Positions 1 through 7,681 of a stretch of DNA of 64,000 nucleotides are shown here, in pieces. The stretch comes from Halorubrum sp. DM2 (lineage in GTDB: Archaea; Halobacteriota; Halobacteria; Halobacteriales; Haloferacaceae). The stretch is taken from contig NZ_LR594487.1 in assembly GCF_901686465.1 (NCBI RefSeq), positions 3,113,773 through 3,177,772 of the forward strand. Direction: 5' to 3'. Within the stretch, counting starts at the first letter, position 1. Each line of letters begins with the position of its first letter. Below the pieces are notes generated by a model, which was not told where the DNA came from, searched no databases, and saw only the letters and a program-made list of their open reading frames with translations. Both the position numbers and the translations under genes were made by a program.

Positions 1-1576
1 GTTCGTGGAAGATGCCGCCGCCGTCGTTGTTGATCGCCACGACCGTCGCGTCGACGTCGCAGCGGTCGATCGCGAGCAGACCGTTCGAATCGTGGTACAG
101 GGCGAGGTCGCCGAGGACGAGCGTGAGGTCGTCGGTCGTCCCGGCTCCCGCGCCGAGCGCGCTGGAGACGATGCCGTCGATGCCGGAGACGCCGCGGTTA
201 CCGAGCGCGGTGACGTTCGCGGTCGTCGGCCCGACGAACCGGTCGAGGTCGCGGACGGGCATCGAGTTGGAGACGAACAGCGTCGCGGGGTCGGGGAGCG
301 CGCCCGCGACCGCGCGGAGCGCGTCGCCCTCGTGGAATCCGGCGACGGTGTCCGACTCACCGGCACCGCTCACGTCGGCCTCACGGGCGTGAACCGCCTC
401 GGCGGTCCGGTCCGCCGCCTCCCACTGCGCGCGCCAGTCCGGGTTCCCGCCGCCGCCCGCGACGAGCCGCGAGAGGCGGGCACAGAGCCGGCTCGGCTCG
501 CCGACGACGAGGTCGGTGGCGGCGAACTCCGCCTCGCGCCAGCGGCCGGCGGGGTCGACTTGGTACTGGTCGGCCCCCGTCTCGGCGAGGTACTTCCGGA
601 GCCGCTTCGAGGTCGGCGACGCGCCGAGCCGGAGGACCGCGTCGGGGTCGGCCCAGTCGGCGCTCGGAGCGTCGCCGCCGTCGTCCGCGTCCGCTCCGTC
701 GCCCGCGAGGTCGGCCGAGAGGTACGCGTCGTAGCCCCCGATCACGGGCGCGACGCGGGTGTGGCCCCCGTACCGGAGCCCGGAGAGCGGGTCGGCCAGC
801 ACGGGGAACCCGGTGGCGTGCGCGAGCGCGGTGACCGACTCCGGGTCGATCCCCGGCGGGTCGGCGGGACCGGCGACGATCAGCCCGCGGTCGGCGTCCC
901 CGAGGGCGTTCGCGAGCGCGCGCAGTTCGTCGTCACCCGGCTCGGGCGCGCCGGGCGTCACGTCGACGTAGGGGCCGTCGCGTCCGCGCTCGGCCGCCGC
1001 CGGGAGGTCGTCGGGCACGTCGCCCGGTATCGGCGTCGGCTCCAGCGGCTTCTCGAAGGGGACGTTGAGGTGGACCGGTCCCTGGTCGGCCCCCTCCGCG
1101 GCCGCGACGGCGCGGGCGACGGTGGTGCGAAGCGACCGGAGCGCCCGGTCGTCCGCGGCCGGCTCCGGGAGGTCCTTGTAGTACCGGACTGCGTCGCCGT
1201 ACAGCTTCTCCTGGTCCGCGGTCTGGTTCGCGCCCGAGTCGCGCAGCTCCGGGGGGCGGTCGGCGGTGAGCGCGAGCAGGGGGACGCGGGCGTTGCTCGC
1301 CTCCATCACGGCCGGGTGGTAGTTGGCGGCGGCGGTGCCCGAGGTACAGATCAGCGGCGTCACCCGGCCGGTCCGCCGAGCGCGGCCGAGCGCGAAGTAC
1401 GCGGCGGAGCGCTCGTCGAGCTGGGAGAACACGCGGAGCTCGTCGTGGCCCGCGGCGGCGACGGTCAGCGGCGTCGAGCGGCTGCCGGGCGAGGCGACGA
1501 CGGCGTCGACGCCCGCGGCGACGAGCTCGTCGACGAGCGCGGTCGCCCACAGGACGTTCCGGTTCGGCGCGGTCAT
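1..1576 (-). CDS. menD: MenD, SEPHCHC synthase (partial, C-terminus beyond window)
   Basis: Thiamine-diphosphate enzyme that joins isochorismate and 2-oxoglutarate in menaquinone biosynthesis. The frame starts MTAPNRNVLWATALVDEL and shows the N-terminal motif SPGSRSTPLTVAA (about residue 30) and GTAAANYHPAV (about residue 75), both typical of MenD. At the left edge it reads INNDGGGIFHE, the thiamine-binding motif near the C-terminus, so about 525 residues are present and only some tens are missing. The start is the ATG at 1574-1576. Menaquinone is the usual haloarchaeal respiratory quinone. The downstream dioxygenase/hydrolase pair may also handle quinones, an inference from context. Confidence 0.95.
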   Translation of the reverse strand, partial: MTAPNRNVLWATALVDELVAAGVDAVVASPGSRSTPLTVAAAGHDELRVFSQLDERSAAYFALGRARRTGRVTPLICTSGTAAANYHPAVMEASNARVPLLALTADRPPELRDSGANQTADQEKLYGDAVRYYKDLPEPAADDRALRSLRTTVARAVAAAEGADQGPVHLNVPFEKPLEPTPIPGDVPDDLPAAAERGRDGPYVDVTPGAPEPGDDELRALANALGDADRGLIVAGPADPPGIDPESVTALAHATGFPVLADPLSGLRYGGHTRVAPVIGGYDAYLSADLAGDGADADDGGDAPSADWADPDAVLRLGASPTSKRLRKYLAETGADQYQVDPAGRWREAEFAATDLVVGEPSRLCARLSRLVAGGGGNPDWRAQWEAADRTAEAVHAREADVSGAGESDTVAGFHEGDALRAVAGALPDPATLFVSNSMPVRDLDRFVGPTTANVTALGNRGVSGIDGIVSSALGAGAGTTDDLTLVLGDLALYHDSNGLLAIDRCDVDATVVAINNDGGGIFHE

Positions 1577-1648
1577 TACCGCCGCTTCGGTCTCCGGCGT
1601 AAATACTCCGGCGGGTTCGGTCGCGGTTGGGTTCGGTCTCTCTGAGTT

Positions 1649-2035
1649 CTACTCCGACTCGGTCTCTCTCCCGGTCACCTTTCGGATACACGAGGAGCCG
1701 AACGGCCCGAGTTCGCCGGCGTCAAGCTTGACGAAGTGGCCGGTCGAGATCGACGCGCCGCACCGGCGACACTCGAAGTCGCCCTCGCGGGCGACGACCT
1801 GACTGTCGTACTCCACGTACGTGCCGCCCCGGCGGATCCGGAGCCGAGCGCCGTCGCGGTCGATGACCCCCCGCTTCTCGGCGGCGTCGAGGATGTCCCG
1901 CGTGAGCGCGGGGCTGGTCGTGATCGTCTCGATCCGGTCGACGGCCGCGGCGAGGTCGAGCTCCTCGCGTTCGAGGTGCGCCAGCAGCTCGACGCCGAGT
2001 TCCAGTTTCTCGTCGCGGGTCGTCGGCTCCGTCAC
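1649..2035 (-). CDS. DUF5830-type protein with zinc-ribbon-like C-terminus
   Basis: 128-residue acidic protein upstream of menD on the same strand. The N-terminal half (about residues 8-60) is helical and resembles a small DNA-binding-like fold. The C-terminal half has FECRRCGASISTGHF followed by LGPFGSSCIRKVTGRE, with three or four cysteines placed as in a metal site. This fits the haloarchaeal DUF5830 family; its function is unknown to me. The GTG at 2033-2035 is preferred over upstream in-frame starts because a TATA-like CTTAAG lies about 26-29 nt before it and the upstream residues are low-complexity Arg/Ser/Gly. Confidence 0.75.
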   Translation of the reverse strand: MTEPTTRDEKLELGVELLAHLEREELDLAAAVDRIETITTSPALTRDILDAAEKRGVIDRDGARLRIRRGGTYVEYDSQVVAREGDFECRRCGASISTGHFVKLDAGELGPFGSSCIRKVTGRETESE

Positions 2036-2201
2036 GGCCGGCGAAACGGCACGGTCGGTCTTAAGTCGGCGGGATGACGGTCCGACCTCTGACCGAGCCG
2101 CCCGCCGACCGGTCCCGGCGTCGCCCCGCCGAGCGCTCCTGCCGACCCCGCCGATCGCTCCCACCGACACCGACTTTCCCGCGCGGCCCCGATCGGAGCC
2201 C

Positions 2202-3260
2202 ATGCTCTCTGACACCCCCGGACTCCACCACGTCACGGGGATCGTCGGCGACCCCGAGACCCATGCCGCCTTCTACGGCGAGACGCTCGGCCTCCGCCTG
2301 CTCCGCCGCACGGTGAACTACGAGGAGATCCTCCAGTATCACCTCTACTTCGGCGACGCGACCGGCTCGCCCGGCTCCGTGTTCACCGTCTTCCCGGACC
2401 CGACGGGCGATCCCGGACGGACCGGGAAACCCGGCTACGAGGCCGTCGCGTTCGCGGTGCCGCCGGACTCGCTCGACTACTGGCGCGACCGCCTCGCCGA
2501 CCGCGGCGTCGAGGCGGGACCGATCGACGCCGAGGCGCGCTTCGGCGACCGCGGGCTGACGCTGGCGGACCCGTCCGGCACGCGGATCGAGCTGATCGCG
2601 GACGCGGACGGGAGTGAGAGCGGGAGCGGCGACGGCGAGACCGAGAGTGGGCCCGAGAGCGACGGAGCCGACCCGTGGACCGACAGCCCCGTCCCGGTGC
2701 GGCACGCGATCCGCGGGCTCTGCGGCGTGACCGCGCTCCCCGCGGACTCGTACGGGACCGCGAGCGTGCTGGAGACGCTCGGCTTCGAGTACGAGGCGGA
2801 GTCGGCCGATCGGGTGCGGTACCGCGCGCCGGGCGACCGCGCGACGGTCATTGATCTCCTCGACCGCGACGCCGCGTACCTCCGCGAGGGGCCGGGGACG
2901 CTCCACCACGCCGCGGTGCGCGTCGCGGACCGCGAGACGCTGCTGGAGTGGCACGAATTGTTCCGGGAGCGCGGGTACGACGTGTCGCGCGTGAAGGACC
3001 GCCACTTCTTCTACTCGCTGTACGTCCGCGGTCCCGGCGGGCTTCTCGTCGAACTGGCGACCGAGGCCCCGACCGACGACGGGCCGCCGGGGCCGGGCCT
3101 CGCGGACCCGGACGCGACCGGGCACGCGACGGATCTGTACCTTCCGCCGCGCTTCGAGTCGGACCGCGACCTGATCGAGTCGCAGCTCCCGCGGTTCGAC
3201 TGGCCGGAGGCCGGCGATTCGGACCACCGAGACACCGGCGACGCGAACTCGCTGCGATGA
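2202..3260 (+). CDS. VOC-family ring-cleaving dioxygenase (MhqO-like)
   Basis: 352 residues with two vicinal-oxygen-chelate halves. The first begins PGLHHVTGIVGDPETHAAFY and the second is around residues 165-300 (RHAIRGLCGVTALP, then TLHHAAVRVADRETLLEWHE). Candidate metal ligands are the His of GLHHVTG, the His of LHHAAVRV and the Glu of LLVELATEAP. Between the halves is an acidic insert rich in Gly, Ser, Glu and Asp. Bacillus MhqO-type enzymes act on hydroquinones or catechols. The stop overlaps the next start (ATGA), so the two genes are one operon. The start is the first ATG that gives the VOC N-terminus. The exact substrate cannot be read from sequence. Confidence 0.85.
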   Translation: MLSDTPGLHHVTGIVGDPETHAAFYGETLGLRLLRRTVNYEEILQYHLYFGDATGSPGSVFTVFPDPTGDPGRTGKPGYEAVAFAVPPDSLDYWRDRLADRGVEAGPIDAEARFGDRGLTLADPSGTRIELIADADGSESGSGDGETESGPESDGADPWTDSPVPVRHAIRGLCGVTALPADSYGTASVLETLGFEYEAESADRVRYRAPGDRATVIDLLDRDAAYLREGPGTLHHAAVRVADRETLLEWHELFRERGYDVSRVKDRHFFYSLYVRGPGGLLVELATEAPTDDGPPGPGLADPDATGHATDLYLPPRFESDRDLIESQLPRFDWPEAGDSDHRDTGDANSLR

Positions 3261-3952
3261 GCCAGCAGATTCGCGGCGTCTCCGGGCCGCACGCCGAGGC
3301 GACGCTCGTCACCGGCGGCGCGCCGGCCGCGGCCGCCGAGGCCGCGGTCGTGCTGGTCCACGGCCGCGGCGGCACCGCAGAAGGACTGATTCGGCTTGCG
3401 GACGAGTTCTACCGGTCGGGAGTCGCCCTCCTCGCGCCGGGCGCGGTCCGGTCGACGTGGTACCCGGCCCCCCACGAGGCGTCGCTGTCGGCCAACGAGC
3501 CGGCGCTGACCTCCGCGGTCGACTGCGTCGCGGCCGCGGTCGACGCCGCGCGCGACACCGGCGTCCCGACCGATCGCATCGTGCTCGTCGGCGTCTCGCA
3601 GGGGGGGACGGTCGTCGCCGAGTCCCTCCGCCGTCGCCCCCGCCGGTTCGGCGGCGCGTTCGTCGTCTCGGCCGCGCTGCCGGGCGACGACCTCGACTCG
3701 GCCGAGGTGGAGGGCTCGGAGCGGGAAGGGGACGGTAACGGCCCCCTCTCCGGGACCCCGGTGGCGCTCGACAGCAGCGAGGCCGACCCGTACGTGCCCG
3801 CCGACCGCGTCCGGGCGACCGCGCGCGCCTTCGAGCGCGCCGGTGCCGCGGTCGACCTCCGGATCGACCCGGGGGACGGCCACGGGCTCTCGGACGCGAC
3901 GATGGGCCGGATCGGCGAGCGACTCGGGGAACTGCTCGGCGACAGTCACTGA
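3257..3952 (+). CDS. alpha/beta hydrolase, phospholipase/carboxylesterase type (MhqD-like)
   Basis: 231-residue serine hydrolase. Visible elements are the oxyanion region VVLVHGRGGTAEGLIRLA (about residue 30), the nucleophile elbow GVSQGG (about residue 115), an acidic residue in SSEADPYVP where family members usually have GxxDPxVP, and the catalytic His in GDGHGLSD near the end. Its start overlaps the stop of the dioxygenase gene. A hydrolase next to a ring-cleaving dioxygenase matches the mhqO/mhqD type of pairing, so it may cleave ring-fission products; this is inference. No signal peptide, hence cytoplasmic. Confidence 0.88.
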   Translation: MSQQIRGVSGPHAEATLVTGGAPAAAAEAAVVLVHGRGGTAEGLIRLADEFYRSGVALLAPGAVRSTWYPAPHEASLSANEPALTSAVDCVAAAVDAARDTGVPTDRIVLVGVSQGGTVVAESLRRRPRRFGGAFVVSAALPGDDLDSAEVEGSEREGDGNGPLSGTPVALDSSEADPYVPADRVRATARAFERAGAAVDLRIDPGDGHGLSDATMGRIGERLGELLGDSH

Positions 3953-4016
3953 CACCGCCCGTCCGAACGTGTTCGCGCCGCTCGACATGCGTCCGTAGCG
4001 TCGAGGGTGAACTGCG

Positions 4017-4559
4017 ATGACCGAACTCGACGTCAGAGAGATTCCTCCGAACGAGCGACACGACCGGATCCACGACGCGTTCGACGACTTGGAGCCGGGC
4101 GAGTCGCTCACGATAGTGAACGACCACGACCCGAAGCCGCTCTACTACGAGCTGTCGGCGGAGGTCCCCGCGTTCGACGACGAGGCGTACGCGGTCGAGC
4201 GCGAGGGGTCAGAGCGGTTCGTCGCCGAGCTGCCGAAGGTGGCGTCGGCGTCCGAACCGGAAAAAGTCCGGATCGAGAACATCGACGGCGAACCGGCCGC
4301 GCAGGCGTTCCCCGAAAGCGAGCCGAAGACCGTCCGGCTCTCGCTGTCCGCGGGCGAGGGCGTCGCGGAACACGACCACCCGGACAAAGACGTGCTGTTC
4401 CACGCGCTGGAGGGCGTCTTCGACGTCGCACTCGACGGCGAGGACCACCGCGTCGAGGCGGGCGAACTGCTCCGGTTCGACGGCGAGCGGCGCGTGGAGC
4501 CGACCGCGCGCGAGGACGCCACCGCGCTGATCGTGTTGGCACCGCGGGGCGACCCGTAG
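4017..4559 (+). CDS. DUF2249 plus cupin domain protein
   Basis: 180 residues. Residues 1-75 match the DUF2249 pattern (LDVREIPPNERHDRIHDAF, then LTIVNDHDPKPLYYEL), a small domain often linked to redox or nitrogen-oxide proteins. From about residue 110 a cupin follows, with EHDHPDKDVLFHALEGVFDV carrying the His cluster and a final strand LIVLAPRG. Starts at ATG 4017, 64 nt after the hydrolase. The halocyanin lies downstream. No specific substrate is suggested; a redox-associated role is inference. Confidence 0.8.
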   Translation: MTELDVREIPPNERHDRIHDAFDDLEPGESLTIVNDHDPKPLYYELSAEVPAFDDEAYAVEREGSERFVAELPKVASASEPEKVRIENIDGEPAAQAFPESEPKTVRLSLSAGEGVAEHDHPDKDVLFHALEGVFDVALDGEDHRVEAGELLRFDGERRVEPTAREDATALIVLAPRGDP

Positions 4560-4654
4560 CCGGACCCGGTCCCCGTTGGGATCGACGGAACGGGGTGAGG
4601 CGTCTGTGCCGAACATATTCGCCGCGTTCCCGATCGACGGGGCGACGCACAGGG

Positions 4655-4664
4655 CGTTACAACC
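4655..4664 (+). promoter_or_regulatory. TWACAA-type promoter element of the halocyanin gene
   Basis: CGTTACAACC begins 37 nt before the halocyanin ATG, where the BRE/TATA region of a near-leaderless archaeal promoter lies. It belongs to the NNTWACAA family seen repeatedly in this window. Confidence 0.4.
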
Positions 4665-4691
4665 ACACGCGACCGATCGACGACCGAACGC

Positions 4692-5240
4692 ATGACCGAC
4701 GACACCACACTCGATCGACGACGGTTCGTACAGGCGACGACCGCCGCGAGCGCGACGCTCCTGCTCGCCGGCTGTTCCGGCGGCGGCGACGGCGGTGACG
4801 GCTCGGACGGCTCGGACGGCGGAGACAGCAGCGACGGGGGCGACGGCTCCGACGGTTCCGGCGACAGTGGCGACGGCGGCGACACGCAGTACCTCGGCGA
4901 GGAGCCGGACTACGGCGGCTGGCTCGGAGACGCCAACAACTACGAGCAGACCGTCGACGCCACCGGCCAAGATCAGGTCACGGTCGACGTCGGCGCGGGG
5001 GACGGCCTCGCGTTCGGCCCGGCCGCGGTGGCGGTGAGCCCCGGGACCACCGTGGTCTGGGAATGGACCGGAGCGGGCGGCGGCCACAACGTCGCCGCGG
5101 AGTCGGGCGACTTCGAGAGCGAGACCGCGACGGAGGAGGGACACACCTTCGAGTACACGTTCGAGGAGACGGGGACGTACGAGTACGTCTGTACGCCCCA
5201 CAGCTCGGTCGGAATGAAGGGCGCGGTCGTCGTCCAGTAG
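4692..5240 (+). CDS. halocyanin-like blue copper lipoprotein
   Basis: 182 residues. The N-terminus has a twin-arginine motif DRRRFVQATT and a lipobox LLLAGC, so it is exported folded by Tat and anchored by lipid outside the membrane. A roughly 35-residue Gly/Asp/Ser linker follows. The cupredoxin domain (about residues 75-182) carries the copper ligands: His in GGGHNVAAE, and Cys, His and Met in YVCTPHSSVGMKG. The role is small-protein electron transfer at the cell surface. The start is the only ATG giving the Tat signal. Confidence 0.95.
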   Translation: MTDDTTLDRRRFVQATTAASATLLLAGCSGGGDGGDGSDGSDGGDSSDGGDGSDGSGDSGDGGDTQYLGEEPDYGGWLGDANNYEQTVDATGQDQVTVDVGAGDGLAFGPAAVAVSPGTTVVWEWTGAGGGHNVAAESGDFESETATEEGHTFEYTFEETGTYEYVCTPHSSVGMKGAVVVQ

Positions 5241-5450
5241 TTCCGCCGAGAGCCGCCGTCCCAGCCGTCTCTCGGTAGGCGATCGCACGGCGAGCGTTCG
5301 GCCGGACCGACGCGGGCGTCAGTCGGTGGTCGGCTCGCTCTCGGAGACGACCGCCTCCTCGCCGGAACACGGCCTAGAGTATGAGACGCTTTACCGGCTT
5401 TCTCGCCCGTTTCGGGGTTCGGGGACCGGTGAGCGAGCTCGGTCCCGAAC
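5241..5450. other. intergenic, no gene seen
   Basis: About 210 nt between the converging halocyanin and GT2 genes. I see no coding frame with family resemblance, no RNA gene and no clear terminator. Confidence 0.5.
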
Positions 5451-6239
5451 CTACCGGCCGGCGTCCGCCGCTGACGTCGGTTCGCGCCGATCGCGAGTCC
5501 TGTCGCCCCGACGGCGCATCCCCCGGACGCGGCCGGCGGCCCGCGCCAGCGTGCCGGCACCGTGAAGCAGCGCCGACCGAACCGGGAAGCCGACGTAGTT
5601 CGTCGGAGTGACCGCGTCGCTGAGGATCGTCAGCCACTGCTCCCGCCTGCTCAGTCCCTTCTTGGTCCACAGGTACGGCTGCTCCACCTCTTGGCGGTAC
5701 GTCTTCGTCAGGTAGTCCGACACCGAGTCGGCGTAAGGGTGATCGACCACCAGCTCCGGGTCGTAGTAGATGGGAGAGACGGAGAGCACCCGTTCCGCGA
5801 GTTCGACCTCCTCGTGACCCCACGGGATCGCCTCGTCCCACCCGCCGACCTCGTCGAACACGTCCCGGTGGACCCCCATGTTACAGCCCCAGAAGCGCGT
5901 GACGTAGCGCGGCTCGTCGCCGAAGTCGTAGTGGTTGGTGAGCTTCCCGGCGAAGATGTCGTCTCGGGGGTGGACCGTCCGCCCGGCGACGGCGGTCTCG
6001 GTCTCGAAAATCTCCGACATCCGGGAGAGGTACCCGTCTCGCGGCCGGGAGTCGTCGTCGAGGAACACCAGTTTGTCCGATTCGGCGCGCTCGATGCCGG
6101 CGTTCCGAGCCGCCGTCGCCGTCGACTCGCTCTGGAGACAGACCTCGTAGTCGGAGAAGGAGTTCGCGGCCAAGTAGTCGAGACACTCGACTTTGTCCCG
6201 TGATTTCAGCGTGGGGATAATGACGCTAATCTCGGTCAT
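5451..6239 (-). CDS. family 2 glycosyltransferase
   Basis: 262 residues with a GT-A fold: ISVIIPTLKSRDKVECLDYL at the N-terminus, the metal-binding FLDDDSRPRDGYL (about residue 80, DDD) and an acceptor-side motif GHEEVELAERVL (about residue 165). The C-terminal 60 residues are basic with one weak hydrophobic stretch and no clear transmembrane helix. It probably transfers a sugar from a nucleotide donor to a lipid-linked or surface glycan. The start ATG 6237-6239 sits 34 nt downstream of CATAACGAAG. The gene is divergent from the AAC(3)-like gene. Confidence 0.88.
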   Translation of the reverse strand: MTEISVIIPTLKSRDKVECLDYLAANSFSDYEVCLQSESTATAARNAGIERAESDKLVFLDDDSRPRDGYLSRMSEIFETETAVAGRTVHPRDDIFAGKLTNHYDFGDEPRYVTRFWGCNMGVHRDVFDEVGGWDEAIPWGHEEVELAERVLSVSPIYYDPELVVDHPYADSVSDYLTKTYRQEVEQPYLWTKKGLSRREQWLTILSDAVTPTNYVGFPVRSALLHGAGTLARAAGRVRGMRRRGDRTRDRREPTSAADAGR

Positions 6240-6263
6240 GCGACTCCGAACGGACCTCCGAGG

Positions 6264-6273
6264 CTTCGTTATG
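6264..6273 (-). promoter_or_regulatory. TAAC promoter element, GT2 gene
   Basis: CATAACGAAG on the minus strand begins exactly 34 nt before the ATG at 6239, the spacing seen for most copies of this element in the window. Confidence 0.4.
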
Positions 6274-6584
6274 GACGGCCTATCGATCCCTCCTCGTCGC
6301 TCCGACCCGGGTTTACCGGACCGCCCCGGCGGCCGATCGCCGGATCGAATCGGTCCGCGGACGGTCGTCGGGGGCGACTCGGCCACGGGCCGGCGTACAC
6401 ATGCTCCCGAGGTCGACCGCCCGGGGGGAGCCCGACCGTCTCGCGCTCGACGCTCCGCCGCGACGCGCGGTCGCGGTCTCGACCGGTAACGTCCGACTAC
6501 CCGCGGATAGGATGGTGGTAACTACACGACCGACCGCCGATCGACGGGTACGATCGGGTTATCCGGAGCCCCGAGTACCCAGCC
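6274..6584. other. divergent intergenic region
   Basis: About 310 nt between the GT2 and the AAC(3)-like gene. GGTAACTACA at 6517-6526 could be a further plus-strand copy of the TAAC element with a 34-nt leader. Nothing else is recognised. Confidence 0.35.
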
Positions 6585-7403
6585 ATGGTACCCGAGACAC
6601 TGACGGACGCCAGTCGAGTCGCGAACCTGGCCAAACACCAGACGCTCAAGCGCCTGAACCGGCGACGAAGCGCCGGCGAGGTGCCGGTCTCCCGGCTGGA
6701 CGAGCTGCTCGACCGCCACGGCGGAGCGCACTCGAAGGCGTTCGTTCACGCGGGGCTGAGCGACGTGAAACGGGCGTTCGACACCGACCCCTACGCGTTT
6801 CTCCGATCGAAGCTCAACGAGCACTTCCGGAGCGTCCTCACCCCGGGCTTTACGGACTACTTCGCCACGTCCGGCGTGTACCACAAGCAGTACTCCCGAC
6901 CGAAACACGGCACGTTCGGGCCGCTTTTCCTCCAAGACGCCGACTATCGGACCGACGACGCGATGAAGTCGATCTTAGTGGAGGGTCCCTACCGGTTCGA
7001 CGGCTGTCGACACTCGGACAGCTACCACGAGGACGGCTGTTTCGCCCGACTCGTCGAGGAGGACACCCTGATACTCGACGTCGGGACGCCGTGGATCACC
7101 TGTTCGCACCTCCACTACTTCGAGAGCCGCGCGGACCTCGACTACGTCGCCGAGGAGACGTTCGAGGGGGTGATCTGCTCCGAGGGGGCCGGCTGCGAGC
7201 CGATCGAGCAGACCTGCGGGGTCCGCACGTCGCCGTTCTACTCGTGGAACAAGCCGAAGCTGACACGCGATCTGGAGCGGGACGGCGTCCTCCACCGGTA
7301 CGACCTCAACGGGCTTCGGGTGCTGTTTTTCACCTTAGGAGACCTGAAGTCGTCGCTACTACCGCGGCTCGACGCGGACCCGAACTACCTCGTGACGCTG
7401 TGA
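6585..7403 (+). CDS. AAC(3)-family N-acetyltransferase-like protein
   Basis: 272 residues resembling the aminoglycoside 3-N-acetyltransferase fold: HSKAFVHAGLSDVKRAFDTD (about residue 46), LTPGFTDYF (about residue 86), then DGCFARLVEEDTLILDVG (about residue 145) and WITCSHLHYFE (about residue 165). The usual RSxHPxHS stretch appears replaced by MKSILVEGPYRF, so the expected active-site His is not visible; a residual or different chemistry is possible. In this glycan setting an amino-sugar or surface-glycan acetylation role is more plausible than drug resistance (inference). Fourteen Cys/His residues is high for a haloarchaeal protein. Confidence 0.65.
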   Translation: MVPETLTDASRVANLAKHQTLKRLNRRRSAGEVPVSRLDELLDRHGGAHSKAFVHAGLSDVKRAFDTDPYAFLRSKLNEHFRSVLTPGFTDYFATSGVYHKQYSRPKHGTFGPLFLQDADYRTDDAMKSILVEGPYRFDGCRHSDSYHEDGCFARLVEEDTLILDVGTPWITCSHLHYFESRADLDYVAEETFEGVICSEGAGCEPIEQTCGVRTSPFYSWNKPKLTRDLERDGVLHRYDLNGLRVLFFTLGDLKSSLLPRLDADPNYLVTL

Positions 7404-7444
7404 CGCCGCCGCCGCGCCGACCCGCCTCGCGGCGGTAGCCGACG

Positions 7445-7454
7445 GATAACAAAA
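7445..7454 (+). promoter_or_regulatory. TAACAA promoter element, small ORF + GT4 unit
   Basis: GATAACAAAA begins 33 nt before the ATG at 7478, supporting transcription that starts at the small ORF and runs into the GT4 gene. Confidence 0.45.
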
Positions 7455-7477
7455 CTCGCGACCCCGGAGGTGTCGGT

Positions 7478-7681
7478 ATGAACGACGACTCCCGGCCCGA
7501 CCGGCCGGAGACGGGCTTGGACCGCTTCGATCGTGGCGACAACAGGCGGTTCGACCGCACGCTCTCCGGACTGTTCGACCGTCTCTTCGGGACATTCGAC
7601 CACCTCTCCGAGACGTTCGACCACCGATTCGCCGGAATCGTCGCCCGCGGGCGGTCGGCGTTCGATCGGGGGACGAGATGA
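7478..7681 (+). CDS. small repetitive FD[RH]-rich leader ORF
   Basis: 67-residue basic/acidic protein of unrecognised family built from repeated short units such as RFDRTLSGLFDRLFGTFDHL and TFDHRF, suggesting an amphipathic helix. It starts 33 nt after a TAACAA-type element and its TGA overlaps the ATG of the glycosyltransferase gene (ATGA). It may be a real small protein or a translated leader that couples translation of the GT4; I cannot decide. Five other genes in this window have a short ORF placed the same way. Confidence 0.45.
   Translation: MNDDSRPDRPETGLDRFDRGDNRRFDRTLSGLFDRLFGTFDHLSETFDHRFAGIVARGRSAFDRGTR

Noticed and set aside
5-1645. 546-codon open frame on the plus strand
   Set aside because: Arg/Val/Gly-rich antisense shadow of menD, whose frame carries recognisable catalytic motifs.
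6585-7403. Aminoglycoside resistance gene
   Set aside because: Only fold-level similarity, the usual His-containing stretch is altered, and the setting is a glycan cluster.
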